The position numbers were made by a program, and so were the translations under genes. The notes beneath the pieces were generated by a model. The model was given only the letters and a program-made list of their open reading frames with translations, did no database searches and was not told the origin of the DNA. This document shows positions 44,670-54,048 of a DNA stretch of 64,000 nucleotides, piece after piece. Numbering within the stretch: position 1 is the stretch's first letter; every line of letters starts with the position of its first letter. The stretch comes from Bdellovibrionales bacterium. GTDB lineage: Bacteria; Myxococcota; XYA12-FULL-58-9; SYDY01. Location of the stretch: contig SYDY01000121.1 in the NCBI GenBank assembly GCA_005801425.1, forward strand, positions 1-64,000, given 5' to 3'.

Positions 44670-46817
44670 ATGAGTTCCATGATCAGTTCATTTGCGGGCA
44701 CAGACGTCGGCAGCATTGCCAAAAAATATGCCGATATCCTTTTGGCCGGGCTCATTATGGGGGTCATCGGGATGATGATCATCCCCTTGCCAACACATGT
44801 CCTCGATCTTCTCATTGTGCTCAACATCACGATCGCCGTCGCGATGCTGATGATCGTCATTTACATCAAACACGCACTCGAATTAACAACGTACCCCACC
44901 CTTATTCTTATCACGACACTCTTTCGACTCGCACTCAACGTATCCAGCACACGCCTTATTTTACTCGACGGTGATGCAGGCGATGTCATTTATGCCTTCG
45001 GAAACTTCGTTGTTCGCGGAAACTTCGTCGTTGGCGCGGTGATCTTTTTGATCCTCACGCTCATTCAATTTTTGGTCGTTGCGAAAGGTGCCGAACGCGT
45101 TGCCGAAGTTGCTGCCCGCTTTACCTTGGATGCCATGCCCGGCAAACAAATGTCTATCGATGCGGATTTGCGTGCAGGTGCCTTCGATCTTGAAGAAGCC
45201 CAACGCCGCCGCGGACGCCTAGGCCGTGAATCCCAATTGTTTGGCGCCATGGACGGTGCCATGAAATTCGTCAAAGGCGATACCATCGCAGGCCTTATCA
45301 TCACCGTCATCAATATCATCGCGGGCATCATCATTGGTATCACCATGATGGAACTTTCCGCCGCCGAAGCGGTTCAAAAATTTGGTATTCTCACCATCGG
45401 TGACGGTCTTGTGTCGCAAATACCCGCCCTTCTCGGCGCCATGACCGCCGGTATCATCGTGACCCGTGTAGGCGGCGATGATGAAAACGCAAACTTGGGC
45501 GATGACATCGCCAAACAGGTTCTTGCACAACCCAAAGCATTTGCCATTTCCGCAGGTCTTTTGTTTGGCATCGGCCTCGTGCCAGGCCTACCTACTTTCG
45601 CCTTTATGACCATGGCACTCGCGGTCGGCTTTATGGCCTACAGCCTCATGCGCGGAAAAATAGGACCCAAAAACAAAGACGATCCGGCCGCGCTCAACGA
45701 AGTCCAGCAACAAGGCGACGATACCCGCAAGAAACAAATTCAAGCGGCAAAGCGGCAAGAAGGTCAGTCCCAACAAATGCTGCCGGTTGTTACGCCTATT
45801 GCATTGGAAGTGGCATCCGATCTTATCCCCTTGGTGGAAGATTCCGGATCCAACAAGTTCCTGGGCGAGATGATCCCAATGATGCGCGATGGTCTCTTCT
45901 ACGAAATCGGCGTCAAGTTTCCAGGTCTTCGCGTACGTGGCAACGAAGCCGATCTCGCACCTGGCACATACATCATTATGATCAACGAAGTACCTTTGGT
46001 TTCCGGCACCGTCTCTCTGAACAAAGTGCTGGTCAACGACACGGTCGATCGCCTCACGTTGCTCAATATTCAAGGCGAATCGGCCATCAATCCTGCCAAT
46101 GGATCCGAGTGCGCGTGGATCCCTGCAGTCCATGCCGACATCGCCGAACAGGCGGGCCTCACCACCTGGGATGCATCCGGCTATATCGTGCTGCATCTAT
46201 CCAGTGTGCTGCGTAAAAATGCCGCCGAATTTGTGGGCATCCAAGAAGTTCAAAATATGCTCGAACAACTCGAGCAGGCCTTTCCAGCCTTGGTCAAAGA
46301 AGTCGTGCCTAAATCTGTATCGCCTTTCCAGCTCACCGACATCATGCGTCGTTTGGTGGAAGAGGAAATTTCCATCCGCGATTTGCGATCGATTTTGCAA
46401 GCCCTCGCCGAATGGGGCCAAGTCGAGAACGACACGGTCATGCTCACCGAATACGTGCGCAATGCCCTTAAACGTTACATCTCACACAAATTCACCCGAG
46501 GCGGAAATACACTGGTTGTGTATCTCCTCGATCCACACATCGAAGAAACCGTCCGTGGTGCCATTCAGCATACCCAAAGCGGTTCGTTCTTGGCCCTCGA
46601 ACCCGAAGTCACCCAAGAAATTCTATCCGCAGTCCGCACCGAAGTTGGCAACCTGCCGCCCACGGCGCAAAACCCTGTCATCCTTACCACCATGGAAATT
46701 CGCCGCTACATGCGCAAGCTTGTTGAACTCGAATTCCCTCACCTCGCCGTATTGAGCTACCAAGAATTGTCGCCAGACATGAACATCCAGCCGATTGCGC
46801 GTATTACGTTGGATTAA
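44670..46817 (+). CDS. sctV: type III secretion export gate protein SctV (LcrD/YscV/InvA family)
   Basis: A 715-residue FlhA/SctV-type export gate. The N-terminal half has about eight membrane helices and the family signature TLFRLALNVSSTRLILLDGDAG and GNFVVGAVIFLILTLIQFLVVAKGAERVAEVAARFTLDAMPGKQMSIDADLRAG. The cytosolic ring domain (about 370-715) has LFYEIGVKFPGLRVRGN, ILQALAEWGQVENDTVMLTEYVRNALKRYISHKF and a non-flagellar C-terminal end AVLSYQELSPDMNIQPIARI. That end favours the injectisome form over FlhA. GGAG lies about 11 bases before the ATG. No other type III genes are seen within 20 kb on either side, so the machine is split across the genome. A MITE-like element follows. Confidence 0.93.
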   Translation: MSSMISSFAGTDVGSIAKKYADILLAGLIMGVIGMMIIPLPTHVLDLLIVLNITIAVAMLMIVIYIKHALELTTYPTLILITTLFRLALNVSSTRLILLDGDAGDVIYAFGNFVVRGNFVVGAVIFLILTLIQFLVVAKGAERVAEVAARFTLDAMPGKQMSIDADLRAGAFDLEEAQRRRGRLGRESQLFGAMDGAMKFVKGDTIAGLIITVINIIAGIIIGITMMELSAAEAVQKFGILTIGDGLVSQIPALLGAMTAGIIVTRVGGDDENANLGDDIAKQVLAQPKAFAISAGLLFGIGLVPGLPTFAFMTMALAVGFMAYSLMRGKIGPKNKDDPAALNEVQQQGDDTRKKQIQAAKRQEGQSQQMLPVVTPIALEVASDLIPLVEDSGSNKFLGEMIPMMRDGLFYEIGVKFPGLRVRGNEADLAPGTYIIMINEVPLVSGTVSLNKVLVNDTVDRLTLLNIQGESAINPANGSECAWIPAVHADIAEQAGLTTWDASGYIVLHLSSVLRKNAAEFVGIQEVQNMLEQLEQAFPALVKEVVPKSVSPFQLTDIMRRLVEEEISIRDLRSILQALAEWGQVENDTVMLTEYVRNALKRYISHKFTRGGNTLVVYLLDPHIEETVRGAIQHTQSGSFLALEPEVTQEILSAVRTEVGNLPPTAQNPVILTTMEIRRYMRKLVELEFPHLAVLSYQELSPDMNIQPIARITLD

Positions 46818-46833
46818 CGTAAGAAAGATCCGG

Positions 46834-47006
46834 CATTGCGAGCCCGAGTCATCGGGCAAAGCAACCCCGGCCCAGAGATATCTTCGCCCTACAGCGGACT
46901 CGCAATAAAATGGCGACCTCACTGTCGGAAAATAACATGGCCGATTTATATGAACGATGAGTCTAAAAGCCTGGATTGCTTCACCCGATGACTCGGGCTC
47001 GCAATG
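46834..47006. mobile_element. MITE-like element with 36-base terminal inverted repeats
   Basis: The left end CATTGCGAGCCCGAGTCATC (46834-46853) continues to 46870. The right end (46971-47006) is its near-exact reverse complement, with about three mismatches over 36 bases. About 100 bases lie between, with no coding capacity. It starts 17 bases after the sctV stop. Transposase is absent, so it would move in trans. Confidence 0.6.
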
Positions 47007-47069
47007 ACGAACATTTTGTTTTTTGGGGGGCTATAGCGATAAGTTCGCGGATCGCGATCTGAAGAATGA

Positions 47070-47465
47070 TTAACGCTTCGAGAACTGGAAGCGCTTACGT
47101 GCACCTGGTTGGCCGTATTTCTTACGCTCAACCTTACGAGGATCGCGGGTCATGAAACCAGCTTTTTTGAGTTCAACGCGGTGGCCGATTTCCATTTCGC
47201 ACAAAGCACGCGAAATGCCGTGACGAATCGCACCTGCTTGACCAGCCAAACCACCACCGCAAACGTTCACGGAGATGTCGAGTTTGCCATTCTGAGCAGT
47301 CACATCAAGCGCTTGGCGAATGATAAGACGAAGCGAAGGCCTGCCGAAGTAATTTTCCAACGAACGATTGTTTACGGTGATTTCACCGGAACCCGCTCTG
47401 ATCCAAACGCGTGCACTGGATTCTTTACGACGACCTGTACCGTACCACTTCAATTGCTCAGACAT
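47070..47465 (-). CDS. rpsI: 30S ribosomal protein S9
   Basis: The 131-residue S9. It opens with [37 protein letters not shown], the standard beginning, and ends [18 protein letters not shown], the extended basic tail that reaches the ribosomal P site, finishing in the conserved -SKR. It is 16 bases downstream of rplM in the usual L13-S9 order. Confidence 0.98.
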   Translation of the reverse strand: MSEQLKWYGTGRRKESSARVWIRAGSGEITVNNRSLENYFGRPSLRLIIRQALDVTAQNGKLDISVNVCGGGLAGQAGAIRHGISRALCEMEIGHRVELKKAGFMTRDPRKVERKKYGQPGARKRFQFSKR

Positions 47466-47481
47466 CTTTTGTTACCCTAAT

Positions 47482-47991
47482 TTAAGCTGCGATGATGAGT
47501 TCTTGGGGCTGTTGGGCACCATGAGGATGCTCACTGCCTTTGTAGACCTTCAGTTTCTTAAACGTCGCACGTCCCAATGTTCCCTTAGGAAGCATGCCCT
47601 TCACCGCAATCTCAATCATGCGCTCAGGATGAGCGGCACGCATTTGTGATGCAGTTTTTGAAACCACGCCACCCACCCAACCGGTGTGATGATGGTAAAG
47701 CTTCTTATTTTCTTTATCACCGGTGAGACGCACTTTTTCAGCGTTAATCACAATGACGAAATCGCCACAATCGGTGTGGGGTGTAAACCCAGGACTTCGC
47801 TTGCCACGAAGAACCGAAGCAATCTCGGTGCAAAGACGACCCAAAACTTTGTTTTCGGCATCGACGATGAACCAACGACGCGCTTCTAAGGCCTCTTCTT
47901 TGCTTACGCTGACCGTAGGCATAGCGACACTGGCGCGCTTATGCTTTTTTGCTCGATCTTTAATTTCTTTGCTAACGCTAATCGTATGCAT
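47482..47991 (-). CDS. rplM: 50S ribosomal protein L13
   Basis: L13 of 169 residues if the ATG at 47991 is used (GGAAG ribosome site nearby), or 146 residues from the ATG at 47922, closer to the usual 142-150. Conserved parts: [93 protein letters not shown]. The two candidate starts are followed by nearly the same 27 bases, coding MHTISVSKE and MPTVSVSKE, so the 5' end contains an internal duplication. It heads the rplM-rpsI operon with a good sigma70 promoter upstream. Confidence 0.96.
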   Translation of the reverse strand: MHTISVSKEIKDRAKKHKRASVAMPTVSVSKEEALEARRWFIVDAENKVLGRLCTEIASVLRGKRSPGFTPHTDCGDFVIVINAEKVRLTGDKENKKLYHHHTGWVGGVVSKTASQMRAAHPERMIEIAVKGMLPKGTLGRATFKKLKVYKGSEHPHGAQQPQELIIAA

Positions 47992-48053
47992 TGCGCTTCC
48001 ACCCGTTCTTTGCTGCTTCGCTTCACATGATACAAATAGAGCGAAGGCGGTCG

Positions 48054-48082
48054 TTTTAAAGCGGAAGACCCCAAGATGTCAA
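48054..48082 (-). promoter_or_regulatory. sigma70 promoter for rplM-rpsI
   Basis: On the minus strand TTGACA (48077-48082) is a perfect -35 box, followed after 16-17 bases by TTTAAA/TTAAAA (48054-48060) as -10. It is about 60 bases upstream of the longer L13 start. Confidence 0.7.
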
Positions 48083-48107
48083 GCAAACTGGGGTACCATC
48101 ACAGTAA

Positions 48108-48172
48108 CTTATCTCCAACCCTCACCCGCCTTGCCAAGGCTCGGCGACCACTCCCGCAAGCGGGAGAGGTGA
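48108..48172. repeat. intergenic palindromic repeat
   Basis: Contains CTCCCGCAAGCGGGAG (48150-48165), a perfect hairpin with a short loop, beside GAGGTGAG, and CCCTCACC at the other end (48119 on), so the ends also pair. It separates the M16 peptidase gene end from the rplM promoter and may work as a terminator, though it has no T run. Confidence 0.5.
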
Positions 48173-48201
48173 GACATTATCACCCGCCCCGCCTTATGTG
48201 A

Positions 48202-50772
48202 CTAAGGCTTACATTGCCCTACTGTCACCTGAACCATGCGCTCGGGTGAAAAATACGTCTTGGCGACCCGCTGCACATCGGCAGCCGTAACCGCTTGGAT
48301 GGCGGCAGGATAGCCGGTGAAATGATCGTAGCCAAGACCCACGCTCTCACACAACGCCATAGAAGAAGCGCGCGATCCCGTGCGCTGCAACTGCACCGTA
48401 TGGTTGCCTGCCAAATAACGCTTGGCGCGGTTGAGTTCGTCGTCAGGAATAAGCGTGTTGATTACCTGGGTCATATGTCCACGCAATCCTGCAAGTGCCG
48501 CATCGACTTTTTCAGGCGATGTACCGATGTACAAATACACCTGGCCGGGATGCACACCTTCTACACTGCTCGCCGCCAAACTGTACGCAAGGCTTTGTTT
48601 GTCGCGGAGATCTAAAAACAATCGTCCACCCTGCCCCGATAATACGCTGGTTAACACATCGATGGCATAACGATCGGGATCTTTCAGCGTCGTCCCTAGA
48701 CCGCCCAGCACCACATGAACCTGGGCTTTATCGAGTTTTTCGTGAAGCGTAAGCGCTTTCGCGGGCGGCGTGGGCAATGCCGGTTGTGTGAAGCCCTGTC
48801 CTTCACAATGCAGATCGAGCAATCCCATAAGAAGTTGGTCGATCTGTGTTTTTGTAAAACCACCTGTGGCCACCACCACAAGATTTTCGCGATGCATAAG
48901 ACGACGCCAATGATCGCGAATATGATCAGGTGTTGCGCTCGCAATCACCGCAGGATCGCCGATGCTATGAAATCCATAAGGATGTGAACCGTACAACGCA
49001 TTGGCAAACATATCGAATGCAATGCTTGAGGGTTGATCGCGACGCGACTCAATGGCCGCAAGGGCTTGGCGTTTTTCACGCTCAACATCATCAAGGGCAA
49101 ACGACGGAAGTCCTAAATTGGCCAAAAAGAGTTCAACGGCAACCGATGCGGCCTGCGCAGGAAAATCAGCACGCAGTCCCACCGAGTTGCGACCCGCGAA
49201 AGCACCAATGCCACCGCCCAAACGCTCGCATTCAGAAGCCAATCGCTCGGCTGGCCATCCTTCGGCAGCAAGCCCCCAAATAGACGACAACAATGTGCCA
49301 TATCCATTGGTGGCCGATGATTCGGCCAACTGACCGCCTGGCACGACAGCACGAAGCGCCACCATGGGGCAATCAGACTCCATGCGAACCAATAAAGTAC
49401 CGCCGCCTGGCAAGCGCAAACGATCGGTGGCGTAAGAGCCACGCGTGGCCGAAGTCATGTCATGCTTGGCAGGTATGGGCGCAAGCTTCGCTGTCAGGGC
49501 ATCGATGCGAGACACTTCAGGAATATTGGCATCGTCTTTGGGCCACTGCAGAACCGTATGAGGCTTTGAAGTCAAATAGCGTTTGGCCACGGCGTGAAGA
49601 TCAGCCGGTGTTAATTGACGCAAACGTTCGAGATAAACCTCTTCATAGGCATAATCACCTGCGACCACCTGATAAAACCCACGCTTGCGTGCCTGTCCTT
49701 GCACCGCTTCGCGCTGATGAGCCGCTTGGGCCAAGGTCATGCCACGCACACGATCAAGCTCTTCTTGACTTGGTGGGAGATCAAACACCCGCTGCATTTC
49801 GCACGCCACACTTTCGAAAAATGCAGGTACATGCTCCGCAGAAAGTTCACCACCGACCACAAATAATCCGCGATCCTGCGGCGTATAGGCATAGCCATAG
49901 ACCGAGTGCACCAATTCTTCTTCACGGTACAATTTGACATGCAAGCGCGAGGCTTCGCCGTCGCCCAGAATACTGCCAAGCATATCAAGAGCCGCAACAT
50001 CGTCATGCATCGCGCCTGGGATGGTCCATGAACACATGATGCGTGCATGGGGCGTATCATCGCTGCGCACAATCACGCGCGATTGTTCTGTTTTGGATTG
50101 CATCGTACGCGGTGGTTTTTCCCATGCCGCAATATCAGTCCAATCGCCGAGATGTTTTTCGATATGCCCACGTACGTCTGATTCAGACACATCGCCCGCA
50201 ATCACCACCGTGACATTGCTTGGACGATAAAATTTTCGATAAAATCGCAAGATCTCATCGCGCGACATAGCCGATACGGACGCTGTCGTCCCTAGCACAG
50301 GAAGCGCGTACGGATGGCCATTGAACACCTGCCCAAAGGCGCTATGAAAAACCTGACGACTTGGATTGTCGGTGTCACGATTGATTTCTTCGAGAACCAC
50401 TTCACGCTCACGCGCAAGCTCTTCAGGATCAAACGCTGAATGGCGAAGGGCATCGGACAACACATCGATGCCAAGTCCCACTTCAGAGGCAGGAAGCACC
50501 ACGTGGTACATGGTTTGATCGTGGGACGTCCATGCATTGATATCGCCGCCTACGCCTTCGACAGATTGCGCGATTTCTCCCACGCCTCGGCGCGATGTTC
50601 CCTTAAAAAGCATGTGTTCGTGCAAATGGGCCACACCACGGCATGCGTCATCTTCATCGGCCGCGCCTGCATTGACCCATGCTTGCACCGCAACGACGGG
50701 TGCATGATGCATGGGTTCGATGAGCACTGTTAAACCGTTATTCAGCGTGTATCGGATCACCGATTCAGACAT
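48202..50772 (-). CDS. M16-family zinc peptidase, two-domain
   Basis: An 856-residue insulinase-family peptidase. The first half has the inverted zinc motif HLHEH (His49, Glu52, His53) in VAHLHEHMLFKGT, with the distal Glu expected in the LAREREVVLEEI segment. The second half (about 440-856) repeats the fold (GYGTLLSSIWGLAAEG..LGGGIGAF, ANALYGSHPYGFHSIG, SVLSGQGGRLFLDLRDKQSLAYSLAA with the substrate R/Y motif) but lacks the zinc motif, as is normal. No signal peptide is present, so it may be cytosolic or exported by another path. It overlaps the rlmE stop by eight bases and ends the tsaD operon. Confidence 0.93.
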   Translation of the reverse strand: MSESVIRYTLNNGLTVLIEPMHHAPVVAVQAWVNAGAADEDDACRGVAHLHEHMLFKGTSRRGVGEIAQSVEGVGGDINAWTSHDQTMYHVVLPASEVGLGIDVLSDALRHSAFDPEELAREREVVLEEINRDTDNPSRQVFHSAFGQVFNGHPYALPVLGTTASVSAMSRDEILRFYRKFYRPSNVTVVIAGDVSESDVRGHIEKHLGDWTDIAAWEKPPRTMQSKTEQSRVIVRSDDTPHARIMCSWTIPGAMHDDVAALDMLGSILGDGEASRLHVKLYREEELVHSVYGYAYTPQDRGLFVVGGELSAEHVPAFFESVACEMQRVFDLPPSQEELDRVRGMTLAQAAHQREAVQGQARKRGFYQVVAGDYAYEEVYLERLRQLTPADLHAVAKRYLTSKPHTVLQWPKDDANIPEVSRIDALTAKLAPIPAKHDMTSATRGSYATDRLRLPGGGTLLVRMESDCPMVALRAVVPGGQLAESSATNGYGTLLSSIWGLAAEGWPAERLASECERLGGGIGAFAGRNSVGLRADFPAQAASVAVELFLANLGLPSFALDDVEREKRQALAAIESRRDQPSSIAFDMFANALYGSHPYGFHSIGDPAVIASATPDHIRDHWRRLMHRENLVVVATGGFTKTQIDQLLMGLLDLHCEGQGFTQPALPTPPAKALTLHEKLDKAQVHVVLGGLGTTLKDPDRYAIDVLTSVLSGQGGRLFLDLRDKQSLAYSLAASSVEGVHPGQVYLYIGTSPEKVDAALAGLRGHMTQVINTLIPDDELNRAKRYLAGNHTVQLQRTGSRASSMALCESVGLGYDHFTGYPAAIQAVTAADVQRVAKTYFSPERMVQVTVGQCKP

Positions 50773-51370
50773 CGTTTTTACGTCCTTCTTTATGCCCTAA
50801 ACCAATCAAGAAAACTTCGGATGATTCACTTCGTGTCGCTTTGGGACGCAGTCGCTCAACGCGGTCATAGGTTGCACGCATTTGAAGTATGATCGCTTGA
50901 ATATCACGTCCTTCAAGCAACTTCACCACCACATGGCCGCCTTGACAAAGAACGCGATCGGCAAGCCACAGCGCCTGTTCCGCAAGTCCTGCGGAACGCG
51001 CCGTATCGGTGTCGCGATGGCCCGTCGTTGAGGGCGCCATATCTGAGAGCACCACGTTGTAGGATTTTACGTCGATGAGTCCCGAGCTACAATCGTAAAT
51101 GTCTGCCACACGCGTTTCGGCATACCCAGGCACACTGATGGACACTGGCTTTAAATCGACACCAAGAACATAGCCTGAAGGCCCCACTTCATTGGCGGCA
51201 TAGGTTGTCCAAGAACCTGGAGAACAACCCAAATCCAAAACACGATCACCGCGTTTGAAAAGTTTCCAACGTTTGTCGATTTCCTCAAGCTTGTACACAG
51301 AGCGTGCCGCATAGCCTTCGGCTTTGGCGCGCTTGCTAAAATGATCCAGTTGATCGCGGGACGTGGCCAT
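50765..51370 (-). CDS. rlmE: 23S rRNA 2'-O-ribose methyltransferase RlmE (FtsJ)
   Basis: Methylates U2552 in 23S rRNA. The 201-residue product has FSKRAKAEGYAARSVYKLEEID with the first catalytic Lys, VLDLGCSPGSWTTYA (SAM site), VVLSDMAPSTTGHRDTD with catalytic Asp, and VVKLLEGRDIQ with the second Lys; the family K-D-K-E tetrad is complete with a C-terminal Glu in SSEVFLIGLG. It follows rsmA by 21 bases. Confidence 0.95.
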   Translation of the reverse strand: MATSRDQLDHFSKRAKAEGYAARSVYKLEEIDKRWKLFKRGDRVLDLGCSPGSWTTYAANEVGPSGYVLGVDLKPVSISVPGYAETRVADIYDCSSGLIDVKSYNVVLSDMAPSTTGHRDTDTARSAGLAEQALWLADRVLCQGGHVVVKLLEGRDIQAIILQMRATYDRVERLRPKATRSESSEVFLIGLGHKEGRKNDV

Positions 51371-51391
51371 GGGGCTACGTACCTTAAGGGA

Positions 51392-52228
51392 TCAGAGGCG
51401 TCCAGGTTCTAGCGCTTCGGCGAAGCGCTGCCAGGTTGCCATATCGAGGGTTTCAGGACGAAGGCGTGGATCAATGCCCGCCGCATCCAGCGCTCCGACA
51501 GCTTCCGGCCAGGACCCAAGGCCAGCGCGCAATGTTTTGCGACGATGTTGGAAAGCCAGTTTGGCCACACGAACCAATGCAGCATCGGCCGCATCAGAAA
51601 TGGCCAAAGGACGGGCCACAAGCTTGACCACCGCCGAATGGATTTTGGGCGCAGGATGAAACGAGCCAGGAGAAACCTTCCGATAGAGCTGCACATCAAA
51701 CGTGCGTTGCATCAGCACCGAAAGCAATCCGAAGGTTTTACTCCCAGGAGCAGCCACCATGCGTTGAACCACTTCACGTTGCAGCATCAACAAGGCGCAT
51801 CCAACATCGCCACGCATATCGGCCAAATTCACCGAAATACGACCACCGATTTGATAGGGCAAATTGCCAACCACGGTCATCGGCCCCTGGATCCCATGTT
51901 CACGTGCGATGGCGCGGTAATCAAGATGCCCAGCGTCTGCCGCAAGCAGTGTAAAACCCGGATACTCAGCAAAACGTGCACGAAGCACGTGCTGCATATC
52001 AGGATCACGTTCAACTGCTATCACCCGAAATCCCGCATCAAGCATCGGTGCGGTGAGCGCACCCAAACCTGAACCCAATTCAATCACGGGCTCTGATGAC
52101 ATGGGAATGCCACGCACAATATCGTTCAGCACACGTTCGTCGATGAGAAAATTTTGTCCCCAGCTTTTTTTGGCTTCCAAACCGTGTTCATGCAAAAGCG
52201 CTTGGGGTGTTGGGTATTGTCTGCTCAC
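51392..52228 (-). CDS. rsmA: 16S rRNA (adenine1518/1519-N6)-dimethyltransferase
   Basis: KsgA-type rRNA methyltransferase of 278 residues: KKSWGQNFLIDERVLNDIV, the SAM site VIELGSGLGALTAPML, ERDPDM, and catalytic VVGNLPYQIGGR (NLPY). The C-terminal helical part is FQHRRKTLRAGLGSW. The start is a GTG at 52228 that overlaps the tsaD stop as GTGA, so translation is coupled. Confidence 0.96.
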   Translation of the reverse strand: MSRQYPTPQALLHEHGLEAKKSWGQNFLIDERVLNDIVRGIPMSSEPVIELGSGLGALTAPMLDAGFRVIAVERDPDMQHVLRARFAEYPGFTLLAADAGHLDYRAIAREHGIQGPMTVVGNLPYQIGGRISVNLADMRGDVGCALLMLQREVVQRMVAAPGSKTFGLLSVLMQRTFDVQLYRKVSPGSFHPAPKIHSAVVKLVARPLAISDAADAALVRVAKLAFQHRRKTLRAGLGSWPEAVGALDAAGIDPRLRPETLDMATWQRFAEALEPGRL

Positions 52229-53253
52229 GCGCGACGTCCTTTGATGCGCGGATCGCGCGGTAATGGAGGCGCCAAGGGCCAGCGCGAACGAATAGGGACA
52301 TCCATGGGACTTTGTTCACCACGTTCTAAACGCTGCAAACCGGCCATGGCTATCATGGCGGCATTGTCGGTGCATAAGGCTTTAGGTGGCGCAAAACCGC
52401 GTATGCCGGAAGCTGCACAACGTTCATCGAGAAGAGATCGCAAACGACTGTTCGCCGCAACGCCGCCCGCAAGCACAATCGTTTTAACACCATACTCTTT
52501 TGCAGCACGCATGGTTTTGTGAACAAGCACATCGGCGATGGCTTCTTGCAACGACGCACAAAAATCGCGCAACGCATCGCCCGATAAACTATGGGTCGCA
52601 AGATAGTTCGCCGCCGACGTTTTTAAACCCGAAAAAGAAAACTCATAACTCGGATGAAATTTGAGGCCTCTCGGCAATTCTACCGCATGAGGATTGCCCC
52701 CCACTGCCGTGCGATCAATGCACACGCCACCAGGGTAGCCAAGTCCTAAAAGTTTGGCGACTTTGTCGAATGCTTCACCCGCCGCATCATCGCGGGTTCC
52801 ACCCAGCAAGGTGTAATCGCCCCATGCACGTGCAAGGTACAAATGCGTGTGACCGCCGCTCACCACAAGCACAATTTGTGGGAAAGGCGGTGCCTCAGGT
52901 GCAAGCAACGCCGCAGCCAAATGTCCTTCAAGATGATTGATGCCTATAAACGGAATGCCACGGGCCAACGCAAATGCCTTCGCAAATTGCGCACCCACCA
53001 AAAGCGCACCCAAAAGACCGGGGCCTATGGTTGCAGCCACAGCGTCCACATGGGACACCTGATCCAAAACGTTCTGCACCACAGGACCGATACGAAGAAT
53101 ATGCTCGCGGGAAGCCACCTCCGGTACCACACCGCCAAAACGCGCGTGGGTCTCCACCTGGGAAGACACCAGGTTGGCAAGCACGCAAGGCCCCGACGCA
53201 ACCACGGCGGCTGCCGTTTCATCACAGCTTGATTCAATTCCAAGGACGTTCAT
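52225..53253 (-). CDS. tsaD: tRNA N6-adenosine threonylcarbamoyltransferase
   Basis: Makes t6A37 in ANN-decoding tRNAs. The 342-residue product starts MNVLGIESSCDETAAAVV, and has GINHLEGHLAA (metal-binding HxxxH), LVVSGGHTHLY, GEAFDKVAKLLGLGYPGG, IVLAGGVAANSRLR and DNAAMIAMAG. The ATG at 53253 is the family-standard start; 36 upstream codons are not part of the gene. It heads tsaD-rsmA-rlmE-M16 peptidase. Confidence 0.97.
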   Translation of the reverse strand: MNVLGIESSCDETAAAVVASGPCVLANLVSSQVETHARFGGVVPEVASREHILRIGPVVQNVLDQVSHVDAVAATIGPGLLGALLVGAQFAKAFALARGIPFIGINHLEGHLAAALLAPEAPPFPQIVLVVSGGHTHLYLARAWGDYTLLGGTRDDAAGEAFDKVAKLLGLGYPGGVCIDRTAVGGNPHAVELPRGLKFHPSYEFSFSGLKTSAANYLATHSLSGDALRDFCASLQEAIADVLVHKTMRAAKEYGVKTIVLAGGVAANSRLRSLLDERCAASGIRGFAPPKALCTDNAAMIAMAGLQRLERGEQSPMDVPIRSRWPLAPPLPRDPRIKGRRA

Positions 53254-53335
53254 GAAGTGCCCGTGGTAACCGATGCCATTCATAGGTGCAACCCTTACAT
53301 CGATCACGTTTCTTCGGTGTGTTAGGTCGGCGACC

Positions 53336-53959
53336 ATGACGCGGGCATTGTTTTTTATCACTCAACTCTTCGTATTGACTGGCACAGCCCATGCTGCCGT
53401 ACCTATCAAACAAGAACCACGTCGCTTCAATATTGCAGCCCATGGGGGATTTGCCTTTCATCCAAGCAGCGATCACAACGCACAAGGCTACGGCTTCGAT
53501 GCCATGTTGCGCTACGACCGCGGCACATGGTGGGGCGCCGAAGTCGCGCGGATCGGCTGGGCAGGATTTGAATCCATCACCCAAGACCAAAGCGACAACA
53601 CAACCCGCATTTTCAGTAGCCAAACCATTTTATTGGGCAGCGCTGCACGGGTTTTTGCGCCTGACCCATTTCGTCAAAAAGCGTGGGGATTTGCACCATG
53701 GGCATCCCTAGGCCCTACCCTACAGGTGACGATAGAAGGCAAAGGATCGGTTCTACGCCAAGACAGCAATCTGCGCGCCGGAGAAACCTCTCAACGTGTC
53801 TTGGCCGGTCTCGCGGCCGATGTGGCCTTAGGATTTGATTGGTTTATCGATGACAATGTGGCCCTGGCCGTAGAAAGTCGCATGGGCATGCCGCTCACAT
53901 CCAGCGCACAGTGGATAGGCTTCGTGGGTGCGTTTGTGTCGTATAAGTTGGCGAATTAG
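53336..53959 (+). CDS. outer-membrane beta-barrel protein, 207 aa
   Basis: A 207-residue exported protein. The signal peptide MTRALFFITQLFVLTGTAHA has an AHA cleavage site. The mature part has alternating strands (RRFNIAAHGGFAFHP, YGFDAMLRYDRGTWWGAEVARIGW, LGFDWFIDDNVALAVESRMG) and ends in WIGFVGAFVSYKLAN, resembling small 8-strand OmpW/OmpA-like barrels. The exact family is not recognised. The ATG at 53336 is chosen for the signal peptide; an upstream frame extends to 53273. It is divergent from tsaD. Confidence 0.75.
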   Translation: MTRALFFITQLFVLTGTAHAAVPIKQEPRRFNIAAHGGFAFHPSSDHNAQGYGFDAMLRYDRGTWWGAEVARIGWAGFESITQDQSDNTTRIFSSQTILLGSAARVFAPDPFRQKAWGFAPWASLGPTLQVTIEGKGSVLRQDSNLRAGETSQRVLAGLAADVALGFDWFIDDNVALAVESRMGMPLTSSAQWIGFVGAFVSYKLAN

Positions 53960-54048
53960 CCTAGAATTACCTTAAAATGCTTCCAAAGCGGCATCGGTTA
54001 TCAGTAATAATTTCTGTGTGCCTATTTATTTAATGTCATAATATCCAT

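Noticed and set aside
44453-44974. Plus-strand open frame across the PP2C/sctV gap into sctV
   Set aside because: Lies in another frame of sctV; rich in His/Arg as expected from a shadow of a real gene.
53254-53361. N-terminal extension of TsaD
   Set aside because: Family members start at MNVLGIESSCDET; the extension has no conserved residues and overlaps the divergent gene's leader.
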